Positions 16,503 to 24,081 of a stretch of DNA of 64,000 nt are shown piece by piece. The translations under genes were made by a program, and so were the position numbers. Position 1 is the first letter of the stretch, and every line of letters starts with the position of its first letter. This DNA is from Phycisphaerales bacterium (GTDB lineage: Bacteria > Planctomycetota > Phycisphaerae > Phycisphaerales > UBA1924). The notes under the pieces are model-generated. The model was not told where the DNA came from. It was given only the letters and a program-made list of their open reading frames with translations, and searched no databases. Location of the stretch: assembly GCA_029260375.1 (NCBI GenBank), contig JAJDDI010000017.1:48841-112840 (forward strand). Reading direction: 5' to 3'.

Positions 16503-16580
16503 TAGCCCCGCACGTGAGTGCGGGGTTGGCTCAACCAAACGATGTTGCGGTCGCGAACTCCGCACTCACGTGTGGGGCTA
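16503..16580. repeat. REPIN-like inverted pair of REP palindromes
   Basis: Two 21-bp arms, 16503-16523 and 16560-16580, are inverted copies of TAGCCCCRCACGTGAGTGCGG with one mismatch, separated by 36 bp. The left arm is itself a hairpin (CCCCGCAC-GTGA-GTGCGGGG). This is the layout of a REP doublet (REPIN). It lies between the VIT/vWA and MFS genes. A copy elsewhere in the genome would be expected; another TAGCCCC-headed palindrome occurs at 23172. Confidence 0.65.
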
Positions 16581-16594
16581 AAAAGAATGACCGC

Positions 16595-17974
16595 TCAATG
16601 CGCCGAGGTCGCCCGGATGAGCCGGTTGGGCAGCAGCAACGCAAAGATCGCCGCCAGCACGAGCGCCCCGCTCGTGACGTAGAACGCCGCGTCGAGGCTG
16701 ACCCGGTCCTGCACGAGCTGCGCCCACTTGGGCCCGATGAACGCGAACGCCCAGGCGCCGCCCAGCATCAGGCCCGAGGCCATGCTCGTCCGGTGCGGCA
16801 GCAGACGCTGGGCCAGCGACATGCTCACGGGAATCACGCTCCCGAAGCCCACGCCCGAGAGGATCGCCAGCGCGAAGACGATCGCCGTGCCCGACCCCTC
16901 GATGGTGCCCGCGACGGGCACGAACGCCACAACCAGCGCCCCGAGCAGCGGGAAGCCGACGAACGCGAGCTTCTCGTGCCTCACGCCCAGGAAGACGCCC
17001 AGCAGGATGCCCCCCCCGCCCATGCCGATCTGCATCATGCCCTGCAGCGGGCCGTTGAGCGATGACGCCTCCAGCCCGAGCGCGTCGGTCATCGCGCCCG
17101 CGTTGTTCCTCGTCAGGACCAGCCGCTCGGCCCACTGCGCAAACAGATAGATCAGTGCCATGTTCGCGCTGAAGCGCAGCAGGTTGGTCGTGTACAGGAT
17201 CCAGACCGCGCCCCACCTCGCTCGTTTCTCTGAGCGCGACAGGGTGCTGTGGGCGCCGTGCGCCTCGTGGTGGCGGTGGGGGACCCGGTGAATCGCCCAG
17301 CCCAGCACGAGCACCGCGATAAGGCCGGGGATGATCATCCACGTGAGCGAGCGCAGCCCGTACCCGATGTCCGGCTCCAGCCACGCGATCCGCGCCCACG
17401 CCAGCGCAGGCACGCCCACGCTGTGCTCGATCGGCCTGGCCCCGGCGAACGCGTCCACGATGCCCGGCGTGAAGATGTTCCCCGCCACACCCCCCAGCAT
17501 CCCCGCCAGGAAGAAGATCGCCACGCCCAGCGAACGCTTGCGCCCCGAGAGCTGCCCCACGCACGCCGCCGCCGGCGGATGGAACGCCCCGATGCCCGCG
17601 GCGCCAAGGGCGTGCAGGATCAGAAGCTGCTCGAAGGTCCGGGCCCGCCCGATGAGCGAGATGCACACCACGGCGACAAACAGCCCGATCGACCCGAGCC
17701 AGCGCGTGTCGAGCCGGTCGCTCGCCCACGCAACCGCCGGCTGGATCAGCCCGCTCGTGATCGAGCCCAGACCCAGCAGCATCGCGATGTCGCTGTTGCT
17801 CAGCTCCAGCCTGGCGCCCAGCAGGGGCAGCAGTGAGACGGCCATGAACGAGAAGAAGTCGCAGACGCTGTGCACGCCGATCGCCGCGCCGGCGCGGGTG
17901 CGCCCGCGCGTCAGCTCCGGGACCTCGATCGGCTGCTGCATCTGCTCAAAGCTGTCGCTCTCGATCGCGCTCAT
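16595..17974 (-). CDS. MFS transporter, fosmidomycin-resistance (Fsr)-like
   Basis: About 459 residues from the ATG at 17974 (a TTG three codons upstream is possible), with roughly 12 hydrophobic segments of a major facilitator protein. The region GAAGIGAFHPPAAACVGQL with the intra-loop GRKRSLGVAIFFLAG resembles the FHPxG-type motif of the Fsr group of drug exporters. A histidine-rich cytoplasmic loop (RVPHRHHEAHGAH) lies between the two halves. Expected role: proton-coupled efflux of a small molecule across the inner membrane; the substrate is not predictable. It lies between a REPIN-like element and a gamma-glutamyltransferase gene, with no obvious operon partner. Confidence 0.85.
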   Translation of the reverse strand: MSAIESDSFEQMQQPIEVPELTRGRTRAGAAIGVHSVCDFFSFMAVSLLPLLGARLELSNSDIAMLLGLGSITSGLIQPAVAWASDRLDTRWLGSIGLFVAVVCISLIGRARTFEQLLILHALGAAGIGAFHPPAAACVGQLSGRKRSLGVAIFFLAGMLGGVAGNIFTPGIVDAFAGARPIEHSVGVPALAWARIAWLEPDIGYGLRSLTWMIIPGLIAVLVLGWAIHRVPHRHHEAHGAHSTLSRSEKRARWGAVWILYTTNLLRFSANMALIYLFAQWAERLVLTRNNAGAMTDALGLEASSLNGPLQGMMQIGMGGGGILLGVFLGVRHEKLAFVGFPLLGALVVAFVPVAGTIEGSGTAIVFALAILSGVGFGSVIPVSMSLAQRLLPHRTSMASGLMLGGAWAFAFIGPKWAQLVQDRVSLDAAFYVTSGALVLAAIFALLLPNRLIRATSAH

Positions 17975-18043
17975 GACGGGCAAAGCTAGGTCGCCTCGCC
18001 CCGCCGATCGATGCCAGCGGTCGCGCGCCAGGACCAGGACCGG

Positions 18044-19789
18044 CTACCGACCCGCCGGGCGCCCACCCTTTCGGGGATCGCTGGCCGCGTCCCAGCCGGT
18101 CCCTGAGCGGGCGCGCCGGATCAGTTGCACGCTGCCGATCTCGACCCGCTCGCCCAGCTCGTGCCCGAATCCTTCCAGCGCCGCACGCTGCCCCACACCG
18201 GTGAACGCGTCGGGCTCGAGGTCCAGCCGGTCCGGGATCCACTGGTGGTGCAGGCGCGGGCGGGCGACGCTCGCCCCGGCGCTGTCGCCCGCGAGCGTGC
18301 GCATCAGTGCCTGCATCGTCCCCGTGATGATCCGCGGCCCGCCCGAGGCGCCCGCGACCGCCAGCACGCCCTCGTCATCCAGCACGATCGTCGGCGACAT
18401 GCTCGACAGCGGCCTCTTGCCCGCCCCGGGCAGGTTCCGCTCGGACTGCCGCAGCCCGAACGCGTTGACCCGCCCCCGGCGTGTCAGAAAGTCGTCCATC
18501 TGATCGTTGAGCACGAACCCGAACTCGGGCACAGCCACGAGCGAGCCGAACACGAGGTTGATCGTCTCCGTGCACGCCACAGCGTTGCCCCAGCGGTCCA
18601 CGACGCTGAAGTGGCTCGTGCCGCCGTCCTCGACGATCTGGGCGCGTGAGCCGTACACGCTCGCGGGCTGGGTGCGCGTGCGATCGATCCTGGCCGCGAG
18701 CGAGGCGGTGTAGGCGTCCGAGAGCAGACGCCCGACGGGCACGTCGGTGAACGCGGGATCCCCGAACCACTCGGCACGGTCCGCGAACGCGTGCTTGAGC
18801 GCCTCGCTGACCAGGTGCGCGCGCTCGGGCGTGTCGAGTGGGCCCGAGAAGTCGTAGCCCAGCGCGTCGAGGATGCGAAGCGCCTCAAACATCGTGACGC
18901 CGCCCGAGGAGGGCGGGGGCATGCCGACCAGGTCGTAGCCCGCGATCCGTGCGCGCGCGGGCGCGACCTGTTCTACGTGGAACGAGGCGAGGTCGGGTGG
19001 TGAGAGCACGCCGCCGTCGGCGCGCACGGCTCGGATGATCGCGTCGCCGACCGGGCCGTGGGTGTACGCCCGGGCGCCCTGCTCGGCGATGAGCGTGAGC
19101 GCCCGCGCCTGCTCGGGCACGCGGATGAGATCACCCTGGCGGACGTTCCCGCTGAGCAGGTACCGTTCCCAGACGAACGCGAACCGGCGCTTCCACTCTG
19201 GGTTGGCCTCAAACCGATCGATCAGCGCGGCGGTGCTGGAGATGTAGTGCGCGTCCGCGTGGAAGCCGCTGCGGGCGAGTCGGATCGCGGGAGCGAGCAC
19301 GTCGCGCCGGTCCATCGTGCCGTGGGTCTCCAGGGCGCGAAGCAGGCCGACGATGGTCCCGGGGGTCGCGACGCTGTGGGCGCCGAAGCGGCTGGCGACG
19401 GGGTCGTCGAGCTTCTCGAAACGGTCCGGCGCCACGCCCGCGGGGCAGGTCTCGCGGTAGTTGATCGCGAACTGGCCTGCGCCCGCGCCGTCCTCGCCCG
19501 AGCGGTGCACGACCATGAACCCCCCGCCCCCGATGCCGCAGGAGTACGGGCGGACGACCGAGAGCGCAAAGCTTGTCGCGACGGCGGCGTCGATCGCGTT
19601 GCCGCCGCGTGCCAGGATCTCGGCGCCCGCTTCGGACGCGAGGTGGTGGTCCGCGGCGACCGCCTCGCGCTCGAAGCGATCGGCGTAACTGTCCGAGGCA
19701 CGCGTTTGGCTAGAGAGACGCGCGCACCCGGGGGCGAAGAAGAGACCGATCGACAGGGCGGTGATCACCAGCGTTGCGGCGTGCTTCAT
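18044..19789 (-). CDS. ggt: Gamma-glutamyltransferase
   Basis: 581 residues. GGT cleaves gamma-glutamyl amides such as glutathione and is made as a proenzyme that self-cleaves before a catalytic Thr. Here that residue is Thr391 in DGGTSHFSVVD, followed by the oxyanion-type NLVFGSLV and the lid/glycine block PLSSMSPTIVLD and GASGGPRI. Family signatures near the N-terminus are GGNAIDAAVATSFALSVV and GIGGGGFMVV. The ATG at 19789 begins a hydrophobic leader ending in APGC, so it may be a lipoprotein or periplasmic. The length is normal. Five bases separate its start from the stop of the amidohydrolase gene upstream on the same strand, suggesting co-transcription with the ligase/amidohydrolase pair; all three act on gamma-glutamyl or N-acyl amino acid bonds. 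Confidence 0.94.
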   Translation of the reverse strand: MKHAATLVITALSIGLFFAPGCARLSSQTRASDSYADRFEREAVAADHHLASEAGAEILARGGNAIDAAVATSFALSVVRPYSCGIGGGGFMVVHRSGEDGAGAGQFAINYRETCPAGVAPDRFEKLDDPVASRFGAHSVATPGTIVGLLRALETHGTMDRRDVLAPAIRLARSGFHADAHYISSTAALIDRFEANPEWKRRFAFVWERYLLSGNVRQGDLIRVPEQARALTLIAEQGARAYTHGPVGDAIIRAVRADGGVLSPPDLASFHVEQVAPARARIAGYDLVGMPPPSSGGVTMFEALRILDALGYDFSGPLDTPERAHLVSEALKHAFADRAEWFGDPAFTDVPVGRLLSDAYTASLAARIDRTRTQPASVYGSRAQIVEDGGTSHFSVVDRWGNAVACTETINLVFGSLVAVPEFGFVLNDQMDDFLTRRGRVNAFGLRQSERNLPGAGKRPLSSMSPTIVLDDEGVLAVAGASGGPRIITGTMQALMRTLAGDSAGASVARPRLHHQWIPDRLDLEPDAFTGVGQRAALEGFGHELGERVEIGSVQLIRRARSGTGWDAASDPRKGGRPAGR

Positions 19790-19793
19790 GCGT

Positions 19794-21134
19794 TCAGCGT
19801 ACCGGAGGCTCGCGGTCGAGGGTCCGGCGCGCGATGATCCAATCTTCCTCGCGCTCGGCGGGCAGGGCGGCGCGTTCGCCGCCCCTGAACAGCCCAAACG
19901 TCATGTGTCCCAGCGCCCGGAGCAGCGCCCGCAGGGCGCACAGCAGGCGGATCGGGCGGGACAGGTGGGGGACGGGAGTGTGCCTGAGCAGGCGGTAGCC
20001 CAGCAGGTGCAGCAGCTGGCGTTTGAGCACGACGGCGATGTCCGGCGCGACGAGCAACTCGTGCTCATGGCCCGGGCGTCGGCGCACGCCGGGGAGCAGT
20101 CTGGGGGTCCATGTGTCCATCCACGCGCTGCGCCGGAGTCTGGCCGAGAGGTTGAGCCACCCGCGGCTGAGCTCTCGAACGATGAAGTACGCGTCGTCGC
20201 CCGGTCGCTTGATGGGCTGTCGGTTGGGCATGAAGAGCTGGCCCGAGAGCGGCGCGACGAGCGTGTGCCCGCCCTGGCGCCCGATGGGGGTGCTCAGGCG
20301 GCGCACGCGCTCGAACGTCGTTCGCCCGGGCAGTGTCTCGTAGTCCTCGTCAACAATGGCTTCACGATGACGCACGTCGTAGACCCGTCGTTCGTGCGCG
20401 CCCGCCGCCCGGTGGAGGACCTCGCGCGGATCGACCGCGTGCTCGATCGGCCCGCCGTCGATGGGGACGATGCCGAGCGTGTCGAGCAGGGTCCAGATCA
20501 CGGCCTCGTGCCCGTCGATGCTTGCCGGGTCGTCGTGCTGACCGGACTCGACGATGAACGAGACCATCCGGTGTGTGTTGATGACGTAGTCGAAGAGCAG
20601 GCCCGGGAGTTCCTCCTCAAGCCCGAGGATGACGGGCATCGGGAGGCTGCGGACGATCGCACGCGCGGCGAGGGTGTCCTCCATCGCGACGAACGGGGGC
20701 GAGGGGGCGCTGGTGGTGTGCAGATCAACCAGCACGGTCTGCCCCTGCCCGATCTCATCGTTGAGCAGGTTGATGATGGACCGCATCTCGCGTTCCTCGG
20801 GTGCGAGGTCGTCGTCGGGGAGCGTGGCGATGCGGAGCAGGTGGGTGGGCGTGAAGCTGCGGTTGAGGTCGGTCTCGATGTAGCGGGTGTCCGGGTCGGG
20901 GGCGTTGCAGGCGCCGATGTTGCCCACGAACGCGAGCAGCGATCCGGCGATGCGGCTCGGGTCCGACCCGGAGAGCGCCCCAATCACGCGCTGGGCGGCC
21001 AGCACGCCGGCGGGCTCGTTCCCGTGCAGGGCGCCGACGACGATCAGGCGCGCGCCGGGTCGGGCGCCGACGACGCGACCGATGACACGGTCGCGGACCA
21101 CGCTCGTTCGGAACCGCCCGGGGATCACGCTCAC
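19794..21134 (-). CDS. Succinylglutamate desuccinylase/aspartoacylase-family amidohydrolase
   Basis: 446 residues from the GTG at 21134, which overlaps the upstream stop (GTGA). Zinc ligands of the M14-like AstE/AspA family are visible: His37 and Glu40 in ALHGNEPAG, and His139 in LVDLHTTSAP; DLNRSF at ~89-94 is the substrate-binding arginine block. It should hydrolyse an N-acyl amino acid or gamma-amide. The C-terminal ~110 residues (after ~335) are basic and extend beyond the usual catalytic core. Tight coupling to the GCS2-type ligase and position upstream of ggt suggest that the three form a pathway making and breaking a gamma-glutamyl or N-acyl compound. Substrate not determinable from sequence. 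Confidence 0.85.
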   Translation of the reverse strand: MSVIPGRFRTSVVRDRVIGRVVGARPGARLIVVGALHGNEPAGVLAAQRVIGALSGSDPSRIAGSLLAFVGNIGACNAPDPDTRYIETDLNRSFTPTHLLRIATLPDDDLAPEEREMRSIINLLNDEIGQGQTVLVDLHTTSAPSPPFVAMEDTLAARAIVRSLPMPVILGLEEELPGLLFDYVINTHRMVSFIVESGQHDDPASIDGHEAVIWTLLDTLGIVPIDGGPIEHAVDPREVLHRAAGAHERRVYDVRHREAIVDEDYETLPGRTTFERVRRLSTPIGRQGGHTLVAPLSGQLFMPNRQPIKRPGDDAYFIVRELSRGWLNLSARLRRSAWMDTWTPRLLPGVRRRPGHEHELLVAPDIAVVLKRQLLHLLGYRLLRHTPVPHLSRPIRLLCALRALLRALGHMTFGLFRGGERAALPAEREEDWIIARRTLDREPPVR

Positions 21135-23095
21135 GGGGTCTCCGGGGTCTTGGCGGGCGATCCGGTCCCGTTGGGGGTGGCGCCGTGCAGGCGGAGCGAG
21201 CCCTCGAGCAGCTTCCCGGCGATGCGCATGAAGTCGTGCTCCGTGATCAGGCCCACGAGCTTCTTGTCGGGCGTGACGACCGGCAGGCACGAGACGGCGT
21301 GCTCGCGCATGGTCTGGATCGCGTCGAGCGTGGTCGTCTGGGGCGAGACGCAGACCGGGTCACGGCGCATCACCTTGCCGACGCTGACCGTCTCGGCGTC
21401 CTTCTTCGGGTCGGCCAACAGGCGAAGCAGCTCGCGGTACGACACCACGCCCACCAGGCGGTGCGCGCTGTCCTCGACCGGGACGTGGCGGATGTGTTCC
21501 CAGTCCATGATCGACGCGGCCAGGTCGATCAGCTCGTCCTCCTGCACCGTCAGGAGGTCTGTATTCATGTACTGCCCGACCGTCTGGTAGTTGCGCTCCC
21601 ACGAGCCGCATTCGCCCAGCGTCGCCATCGGCCATGTGTGCGCGGGGTTGCCCTCGAGCTGGAGTCTGGCGGTGGCGCTGGTCAGCGCCCCCAGGCGTTC
21701 GGCCCGCGTGCCCTCGCCCTTCATCGCGGCGACCGACGCCAGCATCCAGTGGGCCCCGGTCTGGCGCGATTCAACACGCTCATCGATGATCGAGAGCGAC
21801 TGGTCGATCTCGCCCGCACCGAGCCCCAGCGTTTCCAGGCCCTCTCTGGCCAGGGGAAGCAGCACGCTGCGCACCAGTTCGGGCGCGGGGACGGAGCGAT
21901 CATCGAGCCAGGTCATCTGCGAGTCGAGCCCCAGGCGGGCGGCGGCGATGAAGTTGTTGGCCGCGTCTTCGAAGTTGAGACGATCGGTCAGGTCGGGGAA
22001 GGCCCGCGGGATCGCGCTCATGAGCCCGACCCAGAGGGCGGTGTTGGCGACCTCGTCGGCGATGGTGGGCCCGGAGGGGAGGTAGCGGTTCTCGATGCGA
22101 AGGTGGGGCTTGCCCTCGGTGATGCCGTAGCACGGGCGGTTCCAGCGGTAGACCGTCGAGTTGTGGGTTTGCAGCGCGATGAGCCTGGGGATCTCGGCGC
22201 GGTCGAGCATCTCGATGGGCCTCTCGTCCTCTTCGGCGCCGAACATGATGCGGAACCGCGCGACGTCGTCCTTGAACAGCTCGAGCACGCCCTGCTCGCA
22301 CCATTTCTCGCCGAAGCGGACGCGGGCGCGCAGCTCGCGTTCGTGGGGCGTGGACTCGGGGCGGGTGTCGACCGCCTGCTGGAAAATGGCGATGCGTGTC
22401 TCGCGCCACAGGCGCTTGCCAAACAGCACGGGCGAGTTGCAGCACGCCGCGAGGATCGGGCCCGCGACGGCCTGGGCCGTGTTGAACGCGAGGGCGAAGT
22501 CGTCGGGGTCCACCTGGTAGTGGAGCTGGTAGCTGGTGTTGAGCGCCTCGAGCATGATCGAGTCGTGCTGGAGGGTGAGCTCGTCGATGCCCTTGATGCG
22601 CAGCTCGTAGTTCCCGCCGCGCAGCTCGCGGATCTTGCGGTCCAGCTCGTGGTAGCGCGGCCTGGGGACGATGTTCTCGTGGCTCAGATCGGAGAGCTGG
22701 AGCGTGGGGAGGATGCCGGTCATCAGGGGGCGGGCGCCGACGGTGGCGCAGGCCTCGCGGACGGTCGAGAGCGCGAGCTCGAGCTGCGCGCGCAGATCGC
22801 GCAGGGCGCCGGGCCCGAGCGTGATCGGATCGCAGTTGTACTCGAGGTTGAACTGCCCCAGCTCGTGCGTGACGCGGGGGTCGGTGATCAGGGGCATGAT
22901 CTGGGTCGCGACGGGGGCGGGCAGGTACGACTCGTCGATGAGGGCGAGCTCCTGCTCGACACCCATGCGGTGGGCGCCGGTCTCGAAGAGGCCCTCATCG
23001 AGCATCCGTTCGAGGGCGCGCAGGTCCGCCAGCAGGCGTTGCGTGAAGAGGCGTCGCTGCTCGCCCGAGCCCTGGATGACGTCCTGTGTGCCCAT
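21131..23095 (-). CDS. GCS2-type carboxylate-amine ligase fused to two CBS domains
   Basis: 654 residues. Residues ~25-485 belong to the glutamate-cysteine ligase 2 (YbdK-like) family: GVEQELALID at the start of the fold, FNLEYNCDP, and the ATP/substrate block RWNRPCYGITEGKPHLRIENRYLPSG. Residues ~490-625 carry two CBS domains (VGQYMNTDLLTV...HVPVED and VGKVMRRDPVCV...CLPVV). The ligase domain would join an amino acid carboxylate to an amine using ATP; CBS domains usually bind adenine nucleotides, so allosteric control by energy charge is a fair inference. The stop overlaps the start of the amidohydrolase gene. The fusion is uncommon compared with stand-alone YbdK proteins. Confidence 0.85.
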   Translation of the reverse strand: MGTQDVIQGSGEQRRLFTQRLLADLRALERMLDEGLFETGAHRMGVEQELALIDESYLPAPVATQIMPLITDPRVTHELGQFNLEYNCDPITLGPGALRDLRAQLELALSTVREACATVGARPLMTGILPTLQLSDLSHENIVPRPRYHELDRKIRELRGGNYELRIKGIDELTLQHDSIMLEALNTSYQLHYQVDPDDFALAFNTAQAVAGPILAACCNSPVLFGKRLWRETRIAIFQQAVDTRPESTPHERELRARVRFGEKWCEQGVLELFKDDVARFRIMFGAEEDERPIEMLDRAEIPRLIALQTHNSTVYRWNRPCYGITEGKPHLRIENRYLPSGPTIADEVANTALWVGLMSAIPRAFPDLTDRLNFEDAANNFIAAARLGLDSQMTWLDDRSVPAPELVRSVLLPLAREGLETLGLGAGEIDQSLSIIDERVESRQTGAHWMLASVAAMKGEGTRAERLGALTSATARLQLEGNPAHTWPMATLGECGSWERNYQTVGQYMNTDLLTVQEDELIDLAASIMDWEHIRHVPVEDSAHRLVGVVSYRELLRLLADPKKDAETVSVGKVMRRDPVCVSPQTTTLDAIQTMREHAVSCLPVVTPDKKLVGLITEHDFMRIAGKLLEGSLRLHGATPNGTGSPAKTPETP

Positions 23096-23165
23096 CGTGC
23101 CCCGGCGGTCGTGGCAGGGCCGAAGAGCACGGCCCCAAACCGGATTGTCGGGTCTGGAACCCGTT

Positions 23166-23196
23166 GACGCAAGCCCCTGTCCTGTCGGGGGCTACG
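23166..23196. repeat. Single REP-like palindrome (GTAGCCCC head)
   Basis: Read on the minus strand this is a GTAGCCCC head with arms AGCCCC/GGGGCT around a ten-base loop. A GTAG tetranucleotide beside a palindrome is a typical REP signature, and the TAGCCCC start is shared with the REPIN at 16503. It lies in the divergent region between the ligase and heme oxygenase genes, outside any coding sequence. Confidence 0.4.
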
Positions 23197-23279
23197 TGAG
23201 CACGGGCGCCGGGGCGTCCCCGATCCGCCCACGCCCAGCCGGCCCCGCGCGGCTTGACGCGGGGCGACGCCACGCAATG

Positions 23280-23298
23280 ATTGAGAACGAGTCTCAAT
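23280..23298. promoter_or_regulatory. Fur-box-like palindrome upstream of heme oxygenase
   Basis: A 19-bp site with perfect 7-bp arms ATTGAGA/TCTCAAT around ACGAG. Its inner 15 bp (TGAGAACGAGTCTCA) match the 7-1-7 Fur consensus variant TGAGAATnATTCTCA at all but two positions. It ends 50 bp before the heme oxygenase start codon, a suitable place for iron-dependent repression. The Fur gene is not in the window, so binding is inferred. Confidence 0.6.
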
Positions 23299-23348
23299 AG
23301 AGAGAGCCCCGTGATCGCCCGTCCCCGCCCTTGGAAGGAGTCTCTCGT

Positions 23349-24080
23349 ATGTCGCCGAGCAGCCCAGACGCCCCGATGGACGCCCCAACCGACGCCACGG
23401 TCTCCAAGTGCCCGTTCCTGCGCGGTTCGGTGAACGTGCCCGCGGCGGACTCGCGCCCGATCACCCAGCGCCTCAAAGAGGACAACTGGGATCTGCACGA
23501 GCAGGCCGAGCACGACAGGGTGCCCCAGGCGATGGTCAGGGGCGAGATGAGCCGCGAGGGGTACGTCGAGCTGCTCAAGCAGATGTGGGTGGTCAACCGG
23601 GCCCTGGACGCGGCGCTGGTTGAGGCCCGGGCGAGCACGCCGATCATCAACGACCTGGTCTCGGACCGCCAGCTGCAGGAGCAGTACCTGCGGGCGGATC
23701 TGGAGCACTTCGGGGTGGACGTGAACACCATCGAGACGACCGACGCCGCGCGGACGATGATCGAGCACGTCACGGCGCTGCGCGAGCGCGACGGGCACGC
23801 GTTGTTCGGGCTGCACTACGTGCGCGAGGGCGCCAACAACGGCAACAAGTTCGTCGCGATGAAGCTCAAGAAGGCGTGGGGGCTCGAGGGGGAGGACGGC
23901 TTCCGCTACCTCGACCCGTACGGCAAGGACCAGCGCCCGCTCTGGGAGGACTGGAAGGCGCGGCTGGCGGACTACCCGTTGACCGAGCCGCAGAAGGACG
24001 CCGTTTTCGCCGGCGCCCGCTCGATGTTCGAGCGGATCATCGCGCTGCACCAGGACCTGGAATCGCTCGCGCTGGCGTGA
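23349..24080 (+). CDS. Biliverdin-producing heme oxygenase
   Basis: 243-residue heme oxygenase, which opens heme to biliverdin, CO and Fe2+, used for iron recovery or bilin synthesis. The proximal heme ligand is His50 in DNWDLHEQAEH; the distal helix glycine-rich segment is GLHYVREGANNGNKF. The N-terminal ~35 residues, including KCPFLRG, are a family-variable extension. The ATG at 23349 has GGAAGGAG eight bases upstream; an in-frame TTG at 23331 overlaps that ribosome site and is rejected. The gene stands alone behind a Fur-like palindrome, so expression is probably iron-repressed. No outer-membrane heme receptor or bilin reductase is nearby. Confidence 0.87.
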   Translation: MSPSSPDAPMDAPTDATVSKCPFLRGSVNVPAADSRPITQRLKEDNWDLHEQAEHDRVPQAMVRGEMSREGYVELLKQMWVVNRALDAALVEARASTPIINDLVSDRQLQEQYLRADLEHFGVDVNTIETTDAARTMIEHVTALRERDGHALFGLHYVREGANNGNKFVAMKLKKAWGLEGEDGFRYLDPYGKDQRPLWEDWKARLADYPLTEPQKDAVFAGARSMFERIIALHQDLESLALA

Positions 24081-24081
24081 G

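Noticed and set aside
16503..16580. Possible CRISPR repeat pair
   Set aside because: Only two copies, in inverted orientation; fits a REPIN, not a direct-repeat array.
21185..23167. 660-codon plus-strand frame opposite the ligase-CBS gene
   Set aside because: Antisense shadow with biased composition; the minus-strand ligase has clear family motifs.
23331..23348. Upstream TTG as the heme oxygenase start
   Set aside because: It sits on the ribosome-binding sequence of the ATG at 23349, which is the better start.
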